Positions 22,829-35,626 are shown, numbered from the stretch's first letter. The stretch is DNA of 64,000 bases from Papaver somniferum (GCF_003573695.1 NC_039359.1:135371939-135435938), one strand, 5' to 3'. Numbers and translations: made by a program. The notes: generated from the letters alone by a model not told the origin.

Positions 22829-23178
22829 TAAGGTGTATTGCACTGTGTTGTAATTTTTCAGGTAAAAACTAGCGCAACTAAACATACGACACAATACATG
22901 AATTACTGTGTTGTGCTAATCCGGCAAACCTAAATTACAAAATGCGTATTCACAACAATATCATATTCGGCAATAATGAAAAACTTATATATTAAAAAAA
23001 AACATATGCAAGCAAGCTGATTAGTGTTTTTTCAGTCAAAAACTTGGAAAAATATAACATACGACAAAATACAAGAATAATCATCTTATATCATGCCGAT
23101 AAACCTAAATTATACAATTTGTACTCGCAGCGATATCATTACCCACAACAATAAAAACATAACAAGAGACTTGATGCA
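22829..23178. repeat. Direct repeat R2 flanking the invertase pseudogene
   Basis: Second copy of R1 (18383-18735), same orientation, 4.1 kb downstream, enclosing the 615-bp TIR element, the Stowaway and the invertase pseudogene. Confidence 0.85.
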
Positions 23179-23837
23179 AACATGAAATTTAAATCAGTGT
23201 AGCTTACCAATTAGAAAAATTAAATAACATGCCCAATAATATAACATAACAAAAGGAACAATAAGAGAGAAAATATGCAACAAATAAAACGTTATATACA
23301 TTCGAAATATACCCATTACACAAAACTAAATAAAACCTAGAAAGCAAGAGATAATATTTGATAGATAACACACTTTGCACATTAAAAACATAACTTTACA
23401 AACTGCACATTCCAAGTATATATAGATAATCAACATCACAAAAAATATGTAACCTATCATAGCTCAGCCAGATCCATGTCAAAAAAGTGGAATCACTTGT
23501 AATACGAACATCTACAATCAATTAAATATAGCTTAATAAATTAGTTACGACAACGAAACAAAACAAGAAATTATTATCTTTATATACCTTCCACTAACAA
23601 TTTAATCATCATAGAGAAGACCTCCTTATACTTATCATTAGAATCTTATGTTCTCCTTCTAGAATACATTTAATCCTCCCTGCATAACATAACATTTAAT
23701 ATACAATTCGTCTTATCTTCTTGCTAAATTCTCCCATTATACTAAAGATATAATCTGAAGCTACCGTTTACGCATCTGAAGTGAGAAAATCACAAGCCAT
23801 CAAGTAATGCAAAATTGATAACTATTTCTGTAAAAGC
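23179..23837. other. AT-rich DNA, no recognisable feature
   Basis: No open frame above chance, no inverted ends seen. Confidence 0.4.
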
Positions 23838-24900
23838 ATTGCTCGGTTCAGCCTACCAAGCGTTGGTGTGTCAAGTTTGGTTGTCACATTTTAGTTCAAA
23901 AACTTAAGTCGCTTGATTAGATTACTAGAGTCAACTTTATTAGGTTAGAATAGGAAGTCTAGAAGTGTTGAGACAAACTCATGTTACTCTGAAGAACCTG
24001 AAGACATATCGACATCAACAAACACATCATCCTTATGTTTGAGGTTAGTAATACAAGACTTGACTTGTTTCCTTTTCTATAAACGTTATTTACAAGTAGT
24101 TTAAATTCAAAACATAACATGCGAAGTTATATACATGAATCTATAGTATTGATGACTTGATCATTACACTATGATCAAAGTGTCAAGGAAGAATATACAA
24201 GTTGTGATTACAACTTTGGTATATGAGAATATGAAGTATAACGTTTATCTTTTGAACTTCGTATATGTGATGTAACATTATCTCTGCAATTCGTTACAAG
24301 ATTGGTTGACTCCATGCCTAGAAAACTATGTTTAACTACATGAGTTCAAGGAAGTAGACTTGCGAAACTTATTTCGTAGTTAAAATGCATCAAATGGATT
24401 TGGTGGTCTCATTCCTATTAGGGATCACTCTTAGGACCGATCCCTACCTTGGGGATATCTAGCACGAACGATCCCTACTTGGGTATGGGATAACTTGCAG
24501 GACCGAATTCTGCTAACAATTATATTTCCAGTTTTTGCATACGTATTTTAGGGTTTACATGGATTTTGGAATATCAGTTGCTATTTAGAAAAGTTCACAA
24601 TGTCGACATTATGAGTATTTGAACATGTGCTAAAATCTTATTTCTTTATTGTTCAAAGATATTTCTTACTTAAGATGATATCCCAAATCGAAATATTTGA
24701 GAATCTTTTATTAGGGTTGTCGAACTTATATGCCTTTACTTTCCCATTAAGTAAAGCATATCTCTGAAAAATATAATAATAGTCTATTCTTGCATGGTAA
24801 CTAATATTGAGTTGTCATCCATGACAGATTTTAGTATATTAGTTGGAATAAAACAAAACCAAAACTTAGTATTTTATTGTATATCTTTTGATATTTTCGG
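23838..24900 (+). repeat. Copia (SIRE-like) LTR copy
   Basis: Begins near AGCATTGCTCGGTTCAGC and shares AAGCGTTGGTGTGTCAAG, TTACTAGAGTCAACTTT, AGTTGTCATCCATG and GGACCGATCC with the copies at 16208 and 40796. It precedes copia pol fragments, as a 5' LTR should, though gag and most of the leader are missing in between. Confidence 0.7.
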
Positions 24901-24959
24901 TTATGGAAATTAGGAGTGATCCTGGAATGAACCCAAGGGTACTAAGGTATTCAAGTTCT

Positions 24960-26390
24960 TTTTCGCACTGGGTAAAATTTAACAATACTCACCACCTATA
25001 ATTACACAAGCTAATGGAGTTGCAGAAAGAAATAACATGAATATCCAAGAATGGGCCAGGGTAATGCTTCATATCAAAAACTCATCTTTAAAGTTTGGGA
25101 GAAGCTATCTTCACAACGTGTTACCTAATCAACAGAGTGTACTTGAGGTCACGTACCCTGAATGCTCCTTATAATTATGGTATGGTAAGAAACCTAATTT
25201 GAGTTATCTTTATATGTTTGGAAGCAAGTGTTACATCCTGAAGGATCGAGAAAAAAAAAGGGAAATTTGATTCTAAAAGCGACTAAGGAATATTCCTAGG
25301 TTATGCCTCAGATAGTCGTGGGGTTTAGACTTTAGAGTATACAATTTCCGAACTAATGTCATGATGAAATTAACAAATATTATTATTGATGACTTGAGAA
25401 ACTTTCATCATGATGGCACTCCTACTCATGGGGACAATTGATAAAGTCAAAGAAGCACCAACAACGGTAAAAGTTGTACCAACTGTTGCGATACTGATGT
25501 GACTAGTGATGATGGGTGTTCCTATTGAACGAAATATTGTTCAACCAAAGTGGGTTTAAAAGTATCATGACACCAACAATATCATGGGGATCGGGGAACA
25601 CACCCTACTGCTAAAATGCGAGGTTAGTTTCGAAATTTATGCAACTTTGCATGCTACCTTTCACAAGTGGAGACCAAAGATGAAGTTGTGAATGACCCTG
25701 CTTGGGTTAATGTTATGCTTGATGATTTAAAACAATTCAAGAGACAAGATGTACATCATGTTCTTTTCCCTACCAATTTAAATATTGTAGGCACCAAGTG
25801 GATATTTAAGAACAACTCAGATGAATTCACAACGATGGTGAGGAATAAAACAAGACTTGCCACTCAAGGATATTCTCAGATCAAATGAATTTATTTTGAT
25901 AAGACCTTGGCCCCAGTTGCATGTCTTGAGTCCATACAGTTGTTATTAGCTCATGCTTGTTTTCTCAATATTAAGCTATATCAAATGGACGTGAAATCAC
26001 ATTCTTAAATGGATGCTTTAAGGAAGAGGTTCATGCTGCTCAACCTAAAGGTTTTGAAAGTCCAGAAAATCCCGATCATGTCTTTAAACTCAATAAGTCA
26101 TTATATGGGTTAAAACAAACACCTCGAGCTTGGTACGAAAAGCTGATAACTTTTCTTCTTTAAAAGGGTTTATCAAGAGGTGGAGCTGATAAAACGATGT
26201 TTACCAAATGGAGTGTCAAGGATGTCCTGATTGCTCATATCTATGTAGATGATATCATTTATGGATCAACGTCCAATAAACTTGCTGAAGAATTTCAAAC
26301 CTCTTTAGGTGAAGAGTTTGAAATGAGCAATGTCAATGATATCATCTGTAGATTAACGTCCATTTGCATTAATTTGCTTGGATAAATCTT
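24960..26390 (+). pseudogene. Ty1/copia pol remnant: integrase end and reverse transcriptase
   Basis: Integrase tail at about 24990-25150 (ITQANGVAERNNMNIQEWAR, VMLHIKNSSLKF). RT from 25667: AWVNVMLDDLKQF, NIVGTKWIFKN, then a TGA after GYSQIK, TLAPVACLESIQLLLAHA, YQMDVKS, LNKSLYGLKQTPRAWYEKL, another stop, then the catalytic motif IYVDDIIYGST (about 26240). The YVDD box and KSLYGLKQ.PRAWY are diagnostic for copia RT. Several stops and frameshifts; RNase H and a 3' LTR are not recognisable. The flanking LTR suggests a SIRE/Maximus-like lineage. Confidence 0.9.
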
Positions 26391-27814
26391 GTTCATTAGG
26401 ATGAATTATTTCTTACTTTGCTTTATCATTGATCTAAAGATTGATTTGAGTGATCCATAAGTGATTGGTTAGTGGAACATATTTAATTGTTTGATGTTTC
26501 GGGTTAAATCCAAAAGAGTTGAGAATAGAAGTCTTCACACCAGTGAAGCAACTCAAGATACTGGACTCTGTCTTGGAATTCATGTGTGTTAGTCAATTGG
26601 TTATACGCACAAGGATACAAAAGGAACTAAGTAATGAAGGAGTATTTACTTGGTATCAACTATATGAAGAGATAAATTTGTATAATGGCTTAATTATGTG
26701 AATATTCAAAACTGGACTAGGTCCCATGATTTTTTGCTAGGCAGTTTTCCTCGTCAACAAAGTCTTGTGTGTACGTGTTATTTACTTTATTTCCGCATTA
26801 TATTGTTTAGCTTTATAATTAAAGTAAATAAAATTGTATATCTTGGTAATGATCCCATATTTCGTTTGAATGGAACTTTGGCTAACACCAGGATCACTTG
26901 ACTGTTGTGTCACTACGATCTCGTCAAAGATAACATTATATATATATCTGCAAAGGTTGATATTGAAAATATTGTGGTGTGCTTGGTACCCTCACCATTT
27001 TAGTGGGTTTTAAATAATTACGATTTTAATAATGTTTTACTAACAAAAATTACTTGGTGGATGATTACAGAAACAAACTCTCTTTGGTGTATATAATCCT
27101 AAAAGCAAAGTAATCTAATAACGAAGATCCATTGTGCGATAATATGAACACTCAAGTTTCTTAGATATCGAAAAATATTATGAAGGTCATGCAAATTGTC
27201 AAGAAATATCATACCTAGAATGGATGTGATAAATCACGTACCGAAATTTGAGAACACAACTGGATTGCTTACTTAACCTGAAATCAATAATCAAATTCGG
27301 AGAACTACAAACAGTATAACACCATAGTATAAATTCTAATGAAGCTGAAAGTCTCTCGATGAGACCATCAAAAGTTACAACTTTGCTTCTTTTATTCTGA
27401 AATCTCTGTTAATCAAGATACAAGGATTCCTTCCTAAGCTCAAAATTTCCTACAATGAAGTTTAGGTAGAAGCGAGCTTTTCTCAGTCACATGCACTAAA
27501 ACTAATGCTCATACTGCAAGGGGATCTGACTAAACCAATTTGGTTTTCTCGTCTCGTTGTAGCTACGCACTCCCATCAGAAAAATATTCTTTGCAACGAT
27601 GGATATCAATATGAGAGTATAATGTCATTCAATAATAATTCTAATATCCTTTTAGTTATTATTATAATGTGGGAAATATGGTAGCATATATATGTCTTAT
27701 AAGTATTTGAAGAAAAAACCATGCATCATAGTATCATCCAAAAACTTTTGCAAAAACATAACATCGATGTCATAAATATTAAAATTCATTGCAGGTCAAG
27801 AACATGAAAACTGG
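26391..27814. other. AT-rich DNA, probably decayed retroelement
   Basis: No domain recognised. The segment following the copia RT (26400-26900) may be the degraded element end; it has no readable RNase H. Confidence 0.35.
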
Positions 27815-28140
27815 ACTTCTAGCTCCACCAATTAATCAGAAAGAAGCTTAAATTTGATGATTCTTTTGATTTAAACACTAAAATAGGTGGAATCGATATA
27901 ATTGTGAGAAATTCTACGGGGAGGATTTTGGAGGCAATGATGAATTTCAAAAAAGCTAGATGTGGAGCAAATAGAAGCTCATGCTCTTCTAAATACAACA
28001 TAATGGATTAAGAAAAATGAGTTCAGTTTTATAATAGTTGATCGATATTTTAAGTCTTTTATAAAGGCAGTTACCTCTAATTTTCTAATGTCAAAATGGA
28101 AAAATCATAATCTTCAATCGAGTATGAATGCTAGTGTTTA
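27815..28140 (+). pseudogene. LINE-type RNase H fragment
   Basis: The plus strand reads KLKFDDSFDLNTKIGGIDII, VRNSTGRILEAMMNFKKAR and, further on with a frameshift, sequence equivalent to the EAxA..G helix. This is the plant LINE-associated RNase H (RVT_3-like) pattern FDGS...GG.G...R...G. Frameshifts and stops follow. It is isolated from any reverse transcriptase. Confidence 0.6.
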
Positions 28141-29330
28141 TTAAGAGTCTTAAGTGTGTTCATGTCTGAAGGTCTTATAATGAAGATTTTGAATCTTGCT
28201 AAGAGCAAGCACTATAGTGAGCCAAGGATTCGCCACGATAAGGGTTTCTGGCCAAGCTTTACCTATATAAAAAATCAACCACTTGGGTTTTTATGGTTAT
28301 ATGAGTATCCGTCTTATATTTAATGTGTGGCTGAAGCTAATAATCTAGTACATCATAAATACATGTGAGTGAATGATTACCACCAAATTATAGAGAACAT
28401 AAGCGTCATAGTGATTATTCTTGTTTACATTGTGGTCACCATGGTACTTGCTTTAAGTATGCTAGAGAGCTTGTGGGAACATGTCATGGGAAGTTAATCT
28501 CCTAAGTTTTATCTTTTCCATCATGGAGAAATATAATTCTACTTTGTTAGATTTTTCAGGCAATGAATTTGCCTTTATGATAAAATAAATAAATTAAATA
28601 AACAAAAAATAATAAATAAATAAATAACGTTGTTCAGTATTTACCCCTCATATGAGATAAATTTTTTTTTATTATACTTTACCTACCTACACTAACATCA
28701 ATGAAATCAATAAAGAAAGAAGAGAGTGCTAATTTGAAAACAAGATTTTTTAACATACCATCTAAAAAACTAAACAAAAACTGCATACTTACATATCTTC
28801 ACATGGTGGGGCCCAAAACTACCCCTGCTAATTCCAAGAAGAGCGGGCCTCACATCCCTATGAGGGTTTTTAGGTGGTATGTGTAGAATGATCAATTTGA
28901 AAATTAACTTTTGAGGCTTTATGAGCAGTTGTAAGCTATCTTGGTCTTGTTGAAGCTATATCATGAAATGACAATTAGATAAAGGGATTCAAGTATTCAA
29001 CCATCACGTTACATGCATCAAACTTATGTAAAACCAAACTGGATGTTGGATATCCATTTTTATGAATTTTTATTAGAAGCTGTAGCTATGCAATGTCATA
29101 GGTTCAAGTTTTTAAGGCCAATATTATTACATTATAATAAAAAAATATTCCCTTATCAATTTGATCAACAAAAATAGATACGAGGATGCAGAGATGCATT
29201 CACGACTTTAGATATAGATTCATCCAGGTGCTAATATATTACACCTAGTAAAAAAAAGTTGTTATAACAAAAAGAAGCGAAAACCATGAACTTCTAAGCA
29301 GAAGTGTGGCTGCAGTACAATTCACCGATT
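28141..29330. other. AT-rich DNA with a possible zinc-knuckle trace
   Basis: At about 28420-28465 the plus strand reads DYSCLHCGHHGTCFKY, reminiscent of a retroelement gag CCHC knuckle but not canonical. Positions 28585-28628 are an AAAT-type simple repeat. Nothing else recognised. Confidence 0.35.
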
Positions 29331-29860
29331 ATATCATTTCTCGTATTGAGATGAATAATCAAATTGTTTAGTTGACTGTAGGATCAGAATCTCGCAGCAA
29401 TAATGCCTCAGCGAAATTATTAACAACACAACATAACAGCGTCGCAGAACAACTTCAGAAATGACATCATAAACGACGTCAGCTAAATCATGAGAAAAAT
29501 GTGATGGTCCTGTGAAAATTAGGGAGTTTGGAGAGATTAACATTTGTAAGGTTGCGAGAATGTCGCAAGCCATATCCTAAAATAAAGGACACATTAGCTG
29601 TCATCCATTATGTAATTCCCTATAAATAGTCATTCAATTGTAAGGAAAGAGAGAGAGATCTTTTCTGAGTGAGAAGCAAGTAAATAGGAGAGAGAAAATC
29701 TGGAGCAGTGGTTATTCTTGGTTCCTTTATCTTTCCTTGTAAGATTGTTCAAAGATTCATCAATAAAATTAAGATTGTTAATCCAAAAATGAGTTGAATG
29801 TTAATGAAATCTTGTGAGGGGTGTAGTGTAGGATTTCCTGCAACTACATTGACCATCTTT
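29331..29860 (+). repeat. LTR-like fragment with TATA box
   Basis: CTATAAATAG at 29620-29629 is followed by a purine-rich leader (GGAAAGAGAGAGAGATCTTT) and AATAAAATTAAG at about 29762, a layout typical of the R/U5 part of copia LTRs. No primer-binding site or partner copy was found. Confidence 0.35.
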
Positions 29861-30339
29861 CCATCTACTCATAGTGATAGACTTGTTGCGAATGACGGAT
29901 ATGTTTGTCATAAGAGCATTTAAATGTTTATGAACTATAATAAAAGACATTGCTTTGAAATTAAAGAGTTTTTTGTTTGCATCTCATAAATAATCACTAT
30001 GATTTGAATTTTTCTTCCTTGGCCTTTGCGTACATTCGAATAAAAATCAGCAAAATAGGTTCAAAAGCGCATTGGAACTCTATGTTATGTCCAGTCAGCT
30101 CTGTATCCCATTTGAAAGATTCTTCCACACTATAGCTCTAGCAATTCTTTGGACTTCCATCCTGAGGACTCCCCTCTAGCTTCTATGCAGTTTCTTGCAT
30201 CATCAATGAGTGTTAGTTTATTGTATAATCACTTGTATCAGGTAGCGTGGATATATTCTGCAGTTAATAAGCTCTGGATAATGCCAAATGTTAGGCTTTG
30301 AGATGACAAGGTTTTGGTCCTAAAAGGGTTATAGTACAA

Positions 30340-31330
30340 GTTTTGAATGAGACAGTAATTACTGTTGTTTGCATTACTTATAACATTTATATATTTGACT
30401 ATGTCTGCACTGTATTTAGGCTGTTTTGGTCTTTCTCGCTAAGTACTTTGTTACACCTTGCCTTCCAGATTTTTCAGGTAAATTACATGGTATTGCATAG
30501 GTCATCCCAACTCATTTATGTACCATGCTTTTCAGTTGTCATGAACCAATTGTTGATCTATTCATGGCAGTTGGTGGCATTCCCTTTGACGTAGTTCATG
30601 CCAAATTTTAAATGATTTCGTACATGGGATGTACAATTACAGTCAAGGAACATATGGGTTAGAGTTTCTTTGTGTTTGTTACTTAGCATGCAGGTAGTGT
30701 TGATATTTAGCATAATTGCTGCCACTCTTATGCTATTTGGAAGTGTGGAGTGAGACACCTTCCACATAAATATTTTTATAGTGGGATAGACTTTCATGTA
30801 CCATATTTTGCTCCATTCTTTGTTTTCAGGTTGATGGCTATTAAGTTTATTTTATAAGGACTTTATGCTAAGTTTACCATTGCTGTTTAAACTAAAAATT
30901 GTTCTATCTTCCCTATGAGATATGTAGTCCAAGGGTTTCATTTTATGTGTTGGTGTCAAAACCTATGCTAAGTTTATGATTATTCCAAGTGTTATTTTGG
31001 TTAATTAAATCACAAACTATATTTGTATTATTTGCTCCCTGATTCAGTTTCGTAATTGGTGGTCTTACTCATGGAATCCAAAAGTCTGTCCAAATATTTA
31101 TTTTACCTCCTTTCCTAATTTTCCAAAAGCATTTATTTTTTGTTCGGTAAATTTCATATTTTATTTCTTTCCAAATTTAGCTTTCCGATTATTCGGGTTT
31201 TGTATCGATATGCATCACACGCTTTTATCAGGGAAGTAACAGGCTTTGTAAACAGTTGTCTGAAAGGAGTTTGGGCTTTCTTTAAGCCTCCACCAAATTC
31301 TTGTAATCAGTATTGAAAAGTTGCATATTT
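30340..31330 (-). pseudogene. LINE (L1-type) ORF2 C-terminal fragment
   Basis: On the minus strand, in order: TVYKACYFPDKS (about 31260), KCFWKIRKGGKINIWTDFWI (about 31130-31075), FSLNSNGKLSIKSL (about 30890), then the reverse-transcriptase zinc-binding domain YPTIKIFMWKVSHSTLPNSI, ..HKETLTHMFLDCNCTSHV (30797-30558), and IWKARCNKVLSEK (about 30460). These are the conserved downstream blocks of plant LINE ORF2. Frameshifts separate them. The reverse transcriptase core is not present, and the RNase H further on is not readable. Confidence 0.8.
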
Positions 31331-31454
31331 CTATGGCCAAGATCATTTTGTATATTTAAACGTATCCCAAGCAAGGGCGGAACTATGTATAGACTTGGGC
31401 TGACTTAAGAGAAACTTATATTTTACAAGGGTTTGTTAAGTTTGGTTAAAAATT

Positions 31455-32571
31455 GAACGGTTTTTTGGGGACTACTCAAAAATGGTGGGGGACTACTCTC
31501 CATTTTTTTGGGTGGATATTATAAGTAATAATGAGTCACCCCTTATCTAACTTTTCTTCTAATACCAAACTTGCCCTTGATAATTAAACTAGTGTAGTGA
31601 TTAGTGAGTTAATTAATGATGAGTGAGATTAAATTAATAATTTGATTTCTTTTCAAAAAAAGAATTATAGAGAGGGAGAAGAAGAAGATGAAGATGATAA
31701 TGAAGATGAGGGTTTTGCAAGAAAAAAATTTAGATCTTTTTCTTTAAGAGGCACAACAAGAGTATGATGTTTTGGGTACTCACGGATACTTCAAATTTAG
31801 TTAATGGTGCTTGAATTGGCCAAAACATTCCTAAAAATGAACAATTTACAAATTGATTTCGGTTTCGTTAACAAAGTTCGGTTACAACATTTGAAGAACA
31901 GGTAGCCGAACTCATTCTGCAAGTGTAGTTCGGTTAATGTTTCTAAAAACACAGGTAACCGAACTCAGCTTTAATGGAGTTTTTTCTTTCAGAGAAAAGT
32001 TCGGTTAGGAGAAAAAAATTGCGACGTAACCGAACTCAATATATAGGTTTTCAGAGAAAAGTTCGGTTAGGAGAAAAAAATTGCACCGTGTTAGGAAAAA
32101 AAAATTGCGACGTAACCGAACTTTTCTCTGAAAGAAAAAACCTCCATTAAAGTTGAATTCGGCTAGTTCGACAAAGTTTTTCAGATAATTCCTAGCCGAA
32201 CTTTTATCTGCAACTTCCATTTTCAACTCATTTTGATGATAACTTCTCATTTTTTCAAAGGAAAACGAATGAAAAGTAATGGGTTTGTTATAATTTTGAT
32301 TTTGATTTTGTTAATGATTTAAATTAAGCTATATATAGAGGTGGCGGTGGTGGTGATCTGAGGTGGTTGGTGGTGGTGAGCGGCGGTGGTGATGGATATA
32401 GGTGGTTATATATATAGATGGTGGTGGTGGTGTTGGGAGGAGGTGATTATATATAGGTGAAGGGTAGGTTAGTCATTTCCATACTTTAGGACTCCTCTTC
32501 TAAGTATAGGGTAGACATTCCTATCACAAAGTAGCCCCCCACCATTTTTGAGTAGTCCCAAAAAATGGTTC
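31455..32571. mobile_element. TIR element A with GTTCGGTTA inverted-repeat array
   Basis: Ends GAACGGTTTTTTGGGGACTA and, inversely, GAACCATTTTTTGGGACTAC; inverted similarity continues through CTCAAAAATGGTGGGG. The flanks carry a perfect 8-bp duplication TAAAAATT (31447-31454 and 32572-32579). Length 1,117 bp. Interior: an array of AGTTCGGTTA and TAACCGAACT motifs (31874-32205), including a larger inverted repeat (about 31976-32012 against 32112-32148), then a GGTGGT microsatellite (32340-32450). No protein-coding sequence, so it is non-autonomous. Same family as element B at 58808-60368. Confidence 0.85.
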
Positions 32572-32695
32572 TAAAAATTCAAGTCTAAAAAATAGGCTTA
32601 CGCCAGCCCAAAGTACCAGCCAATTAATTTTCAAGCCACCCACATTCATTTTCTAGTTCCGCCACGGATCCCGAGTCTTAAGATATGTTCCTTTA

Positions 32696-33441
32696 GAGCG
32701 TCCACAGTGGTGCGAGCATAACTAAAGACCAAAGACTAAAAAAAAAGATCAAATTTGGGTTTAGTCCGTCCTGTGGCGTAGCGGGTGACGAGTAAATTTG
32801 GTCGCGCGTTGATATAAAGTCCGCTTCATTGTCCAGCGTAGATAAAGATTACGCCTGGCATGGGGCGTTGATAAAGATAACGCCTGGTATGGGGCGTTGA
32901 TAAAGATAACGCCTGTATGGGGCGTGAACTATAGCAACGCCTGGTGTGTGGGACGGAGATTATACGTTCGCCCGGGTTCAAAAAAAAAAATGGGGCGTTG
33001 ATAAAGACAACGCCCCAAGCAAAGTTTTCAAAACTTTGTGAAGGTGGGATCATGACTATATCAACGCCTGGGTGTCCGGCGTTAACTTTACGTACGCCCC
33101 ATCCAGGCGGACATTATACCAACGCCCCATCCAGGCGGACATTATACCAACGCCCCATTCAGGCGGACATTATACCAACGCCCCATCCAGGCGGACATTA
33201 TACCAACGCCCTGCATCAGGCGTTAACTTTACGAACGCGCGGCTACAGGCGGACATTATACCAACGCCCGTCGGGTAGGCGGACATTATATAAACGCCCG
33301 ACTATATTTGGATTTGGTCTTAATCGCCGACCAAATTTGGTCCGAGTTTTACTCTTTGATCAAATTTTGATCGATGGTCCGTCCCACTACGCCAGCCCAC
33401 TCGACACCAAATTTGGGTTTAGTCGTCCACTTCAGTTGCTC
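32696..33441. mobile_element. Tourist-like (PIF/Harbinger) element F with GGCGTT/AACGCC array
   Basis: Ends GAGCGTCCACAGTGG and, inversely, GAGCAACTGAAGTGG, followed inwards by AAATTTGGGTTTAGTCGTCC-like inverted sequence; TTA duplication at 32693-32695 and 33442-33444. Length 746 bp. The interior is an array: GGGCGTTGATAAAGATAACG units with CCTGGTAT spacers (32840-32940), then about 31-bp units AGGCGGACATTATACCAACG with CCCCATCC (33100-33300). Open frames through it merely translate the repeat. Confidence 0.85.
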
Positions 33442-33444
33442 TTA

Positions 33445-34438
33445 GGTGCCTCAACGTCCTTTCTCCACGAAAAAATCTGGTTGAAGCATATTTATATACT
33501 TACAAAAACGGATGTAAGACCACAGGATTCATATGAAATCTGATTGAAATGTGTTCTCCTGAACTACTGAACTCTTTAATGTGAAATCAAAGTAGAAATG
33601 TCTGAAATTACTGTATGAAACCAACCAATCGTGTTCGTCTCCAACGAGTCTCTCCCTTCTAGCAACACTAACTTATAACTCCAAAAAACTGCTTTCCCCC
33701 TATAAAATATACTCCAAAATCTTGGTAGATTGCAGTACTTGTCAACAATCTTTTGACAATTAAGATCAAAGTTTCAGTAACTTTTCAACAGTATCATCTA
33801 ATTCGTCTTACTCGCACCTACTTATTTCAGTGCCCAATACGTATGAGCCTAGTGTATTGTTGTGTTTCGATAATGTATGAAAGAGGAATGAACTGCGACC
33901 TAAAGAATTCTATTTCGTCAATCTTAAGGCCCCCCATGCATAAAAAAAGATCTAGTTAAAGAAGGTTCTACTAGTACAGATGTACAAAGAACTCAATGGG
34001 GACAAGTGGTACACAAACTTTACTGTTTGGTGAACACAAAAGGTTAACTGAATCACGAAAGAGAGAAATAGAAAAAAACAAGCTAGCCAAGAAAACCAAC
34101 AACGCGACAAAGAGTTTAGCGTTCTGTTCTGCTAACAAATTTTGAATTCAGAATATCACCATTTAAAGATTTTACTATAAAATGACAAAGCAAAAATAAT
34201 TCCACAAATTCACATGTGAACATAGACATTTATATATGTGTTTGAAGTTAGTAAAATTTTGTACTTTTCTCTGATAGTTGGGCGTGAGAGTTAAATAGGA
34301 AGTGCTAGACCTACCGAGTAACACGTGGCACGAAGAATCCCGATAGGGAAACCAACGGTTGAGATGAAACTTCTAAACATTTGGATTGGCAATGGTGTTA
34401 TGGGGTCCCGTTTGTATTACACGTGGGATATGAATCGG
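33445..34438. other. No recognisable feature
   Basis: AT-rich sequence without domains or clear repeats; includes the left target duplication of the next element at its right edge. Confidence 0.4.
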
Positions 34439-34448
34439 GATGTTTTAC

Positions 34449-35616
34449 CTGGCGAGATTGGAGTATACCCAGATTAATTGGGATACATTCATTTTGTTCC
34501 CATCCAAACTTGTAGGTTAAGGGGTGTCTAAAAGGTGTTAAAAGACCAAATCGCCCCAAAAAAAAACCATGCCGACCAAAAACTCATTCAAAAGAATTTC
34601 AAAACTTTTCCCAAGACTCCAACTATGAAACCAAATCAGAAGAAGAAGAAAAAAAAAACAAAATGGATTATACGGGTTTTGAGATTGGGTATGATTCTGT
34701 ACCCAATCTCAAATCATGTATGATTCAACATTTTTATCAACAGTCGGCACAATATCGTTTTGTCGACCTTGCCGACTTGTATTAGTCCGCAGCTTCCTAG
34801 GTTGAATATCCTGCCGACTTTTCATCTCTGAAATTAGCGTTTTACAGGGCCGGCACGATGTTCATCCTTGTACCTTGCCGACTATATTTTAGTCGGCAGG
34901 TTATGAAATTAATACCTTGCCGGCTAATCATGCATTTGTAACACCTTTCTCTGTCTTCAAACAATCCTACAGTCGGCATGGTATTTTTTGTCGACCTTGC
35001 CGACTATAAGGTTGTCGGCAAGGTAAAAAATCAACAAGATGTCGACTAGTGAAACATTTACAACAGTCTCCTGTGTGTCAAAAATATTAAAGTCGGCATC
35101 TTCTTCATTCACCGACCTTGCCGGCGGGATATAATCGGCATGTTATTCATCCGTAGACCTTGCCGGTCAGATAAAGTCGGCATGTTCTTCATTCGTCGAT
35201 CCTGCTGACTTTTCATAGTTTCAAAACTGGAAGTTTTGATTTCTTCTTTAATTTTGAGTATGATTTCATACATTAGCTTTGGAATCCCCTTTTTAGAAGT
35301 GTTTGGGTAGTATGTTTTCATTTCCGTTGCAAAAAAAAATTCTCAAAACAAATTTTTTTTCATCAAAAATCTTTCCACATGAGTTCAATCAAAAACAAAA
35401 TTTCATAACTTAAATTCATAAGTTTTAATCTTCTTCATTAATTATTTTAAACTCAATTGATTAACCTAATCAGATTTTTTTAGTGTTAATTAAACAAGGA
35501 TATATTAGTCATTTAGAAAATACATGGTTAAGGGGTGGCTTGGTTTTACTTCATAATGATCAGATTTTGTCTCATTAGATATACCCCAATTAATTTGGAT
35601 ACCCCAGTCATGCCAG
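34449..35616. mobile_element. TIR element D (Mutator-like) with AGTCGGCA array
   Basis: Ends CTGGCGAGATTGGAGTATAC and, inversely, CTGGCATGACTGGGGTATCC, both running on through AATTAATTGGG. A 10-bp target duplication GATGTTTTAC sits at 34439-34448 and 35617-35626. Length 1,168 bp. The interior (34742-35215) is an array of AGTCGGCA and CCTTGCCGACT motifs, mostly paired as hairpin arms 15-25 nt apart. Subterminal TTAAGGGGTG on both sides resembles elements A, B and E. No coding sequence. The 10-bp duplication and long TIRs favour Mutator-like. Confidence 0.85.
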
Positions 35617-35626
35617 GATGTTTTAC

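Noticed and set aside
31860..32210. CRISPR-like array
   Set aside because: The repeats alternate in orientation and spacing varies, and the setting is a plant transposon; the same holds for the arrays near 34.8 and 38.4 kb.
32944..33543. 199-codon plus-strand open frame
   Set aside because: It translates the GGCGTT/AACGCC minisatellite (repeated GGHYTNAPSRRTLYQRP-like text) and has no domain.
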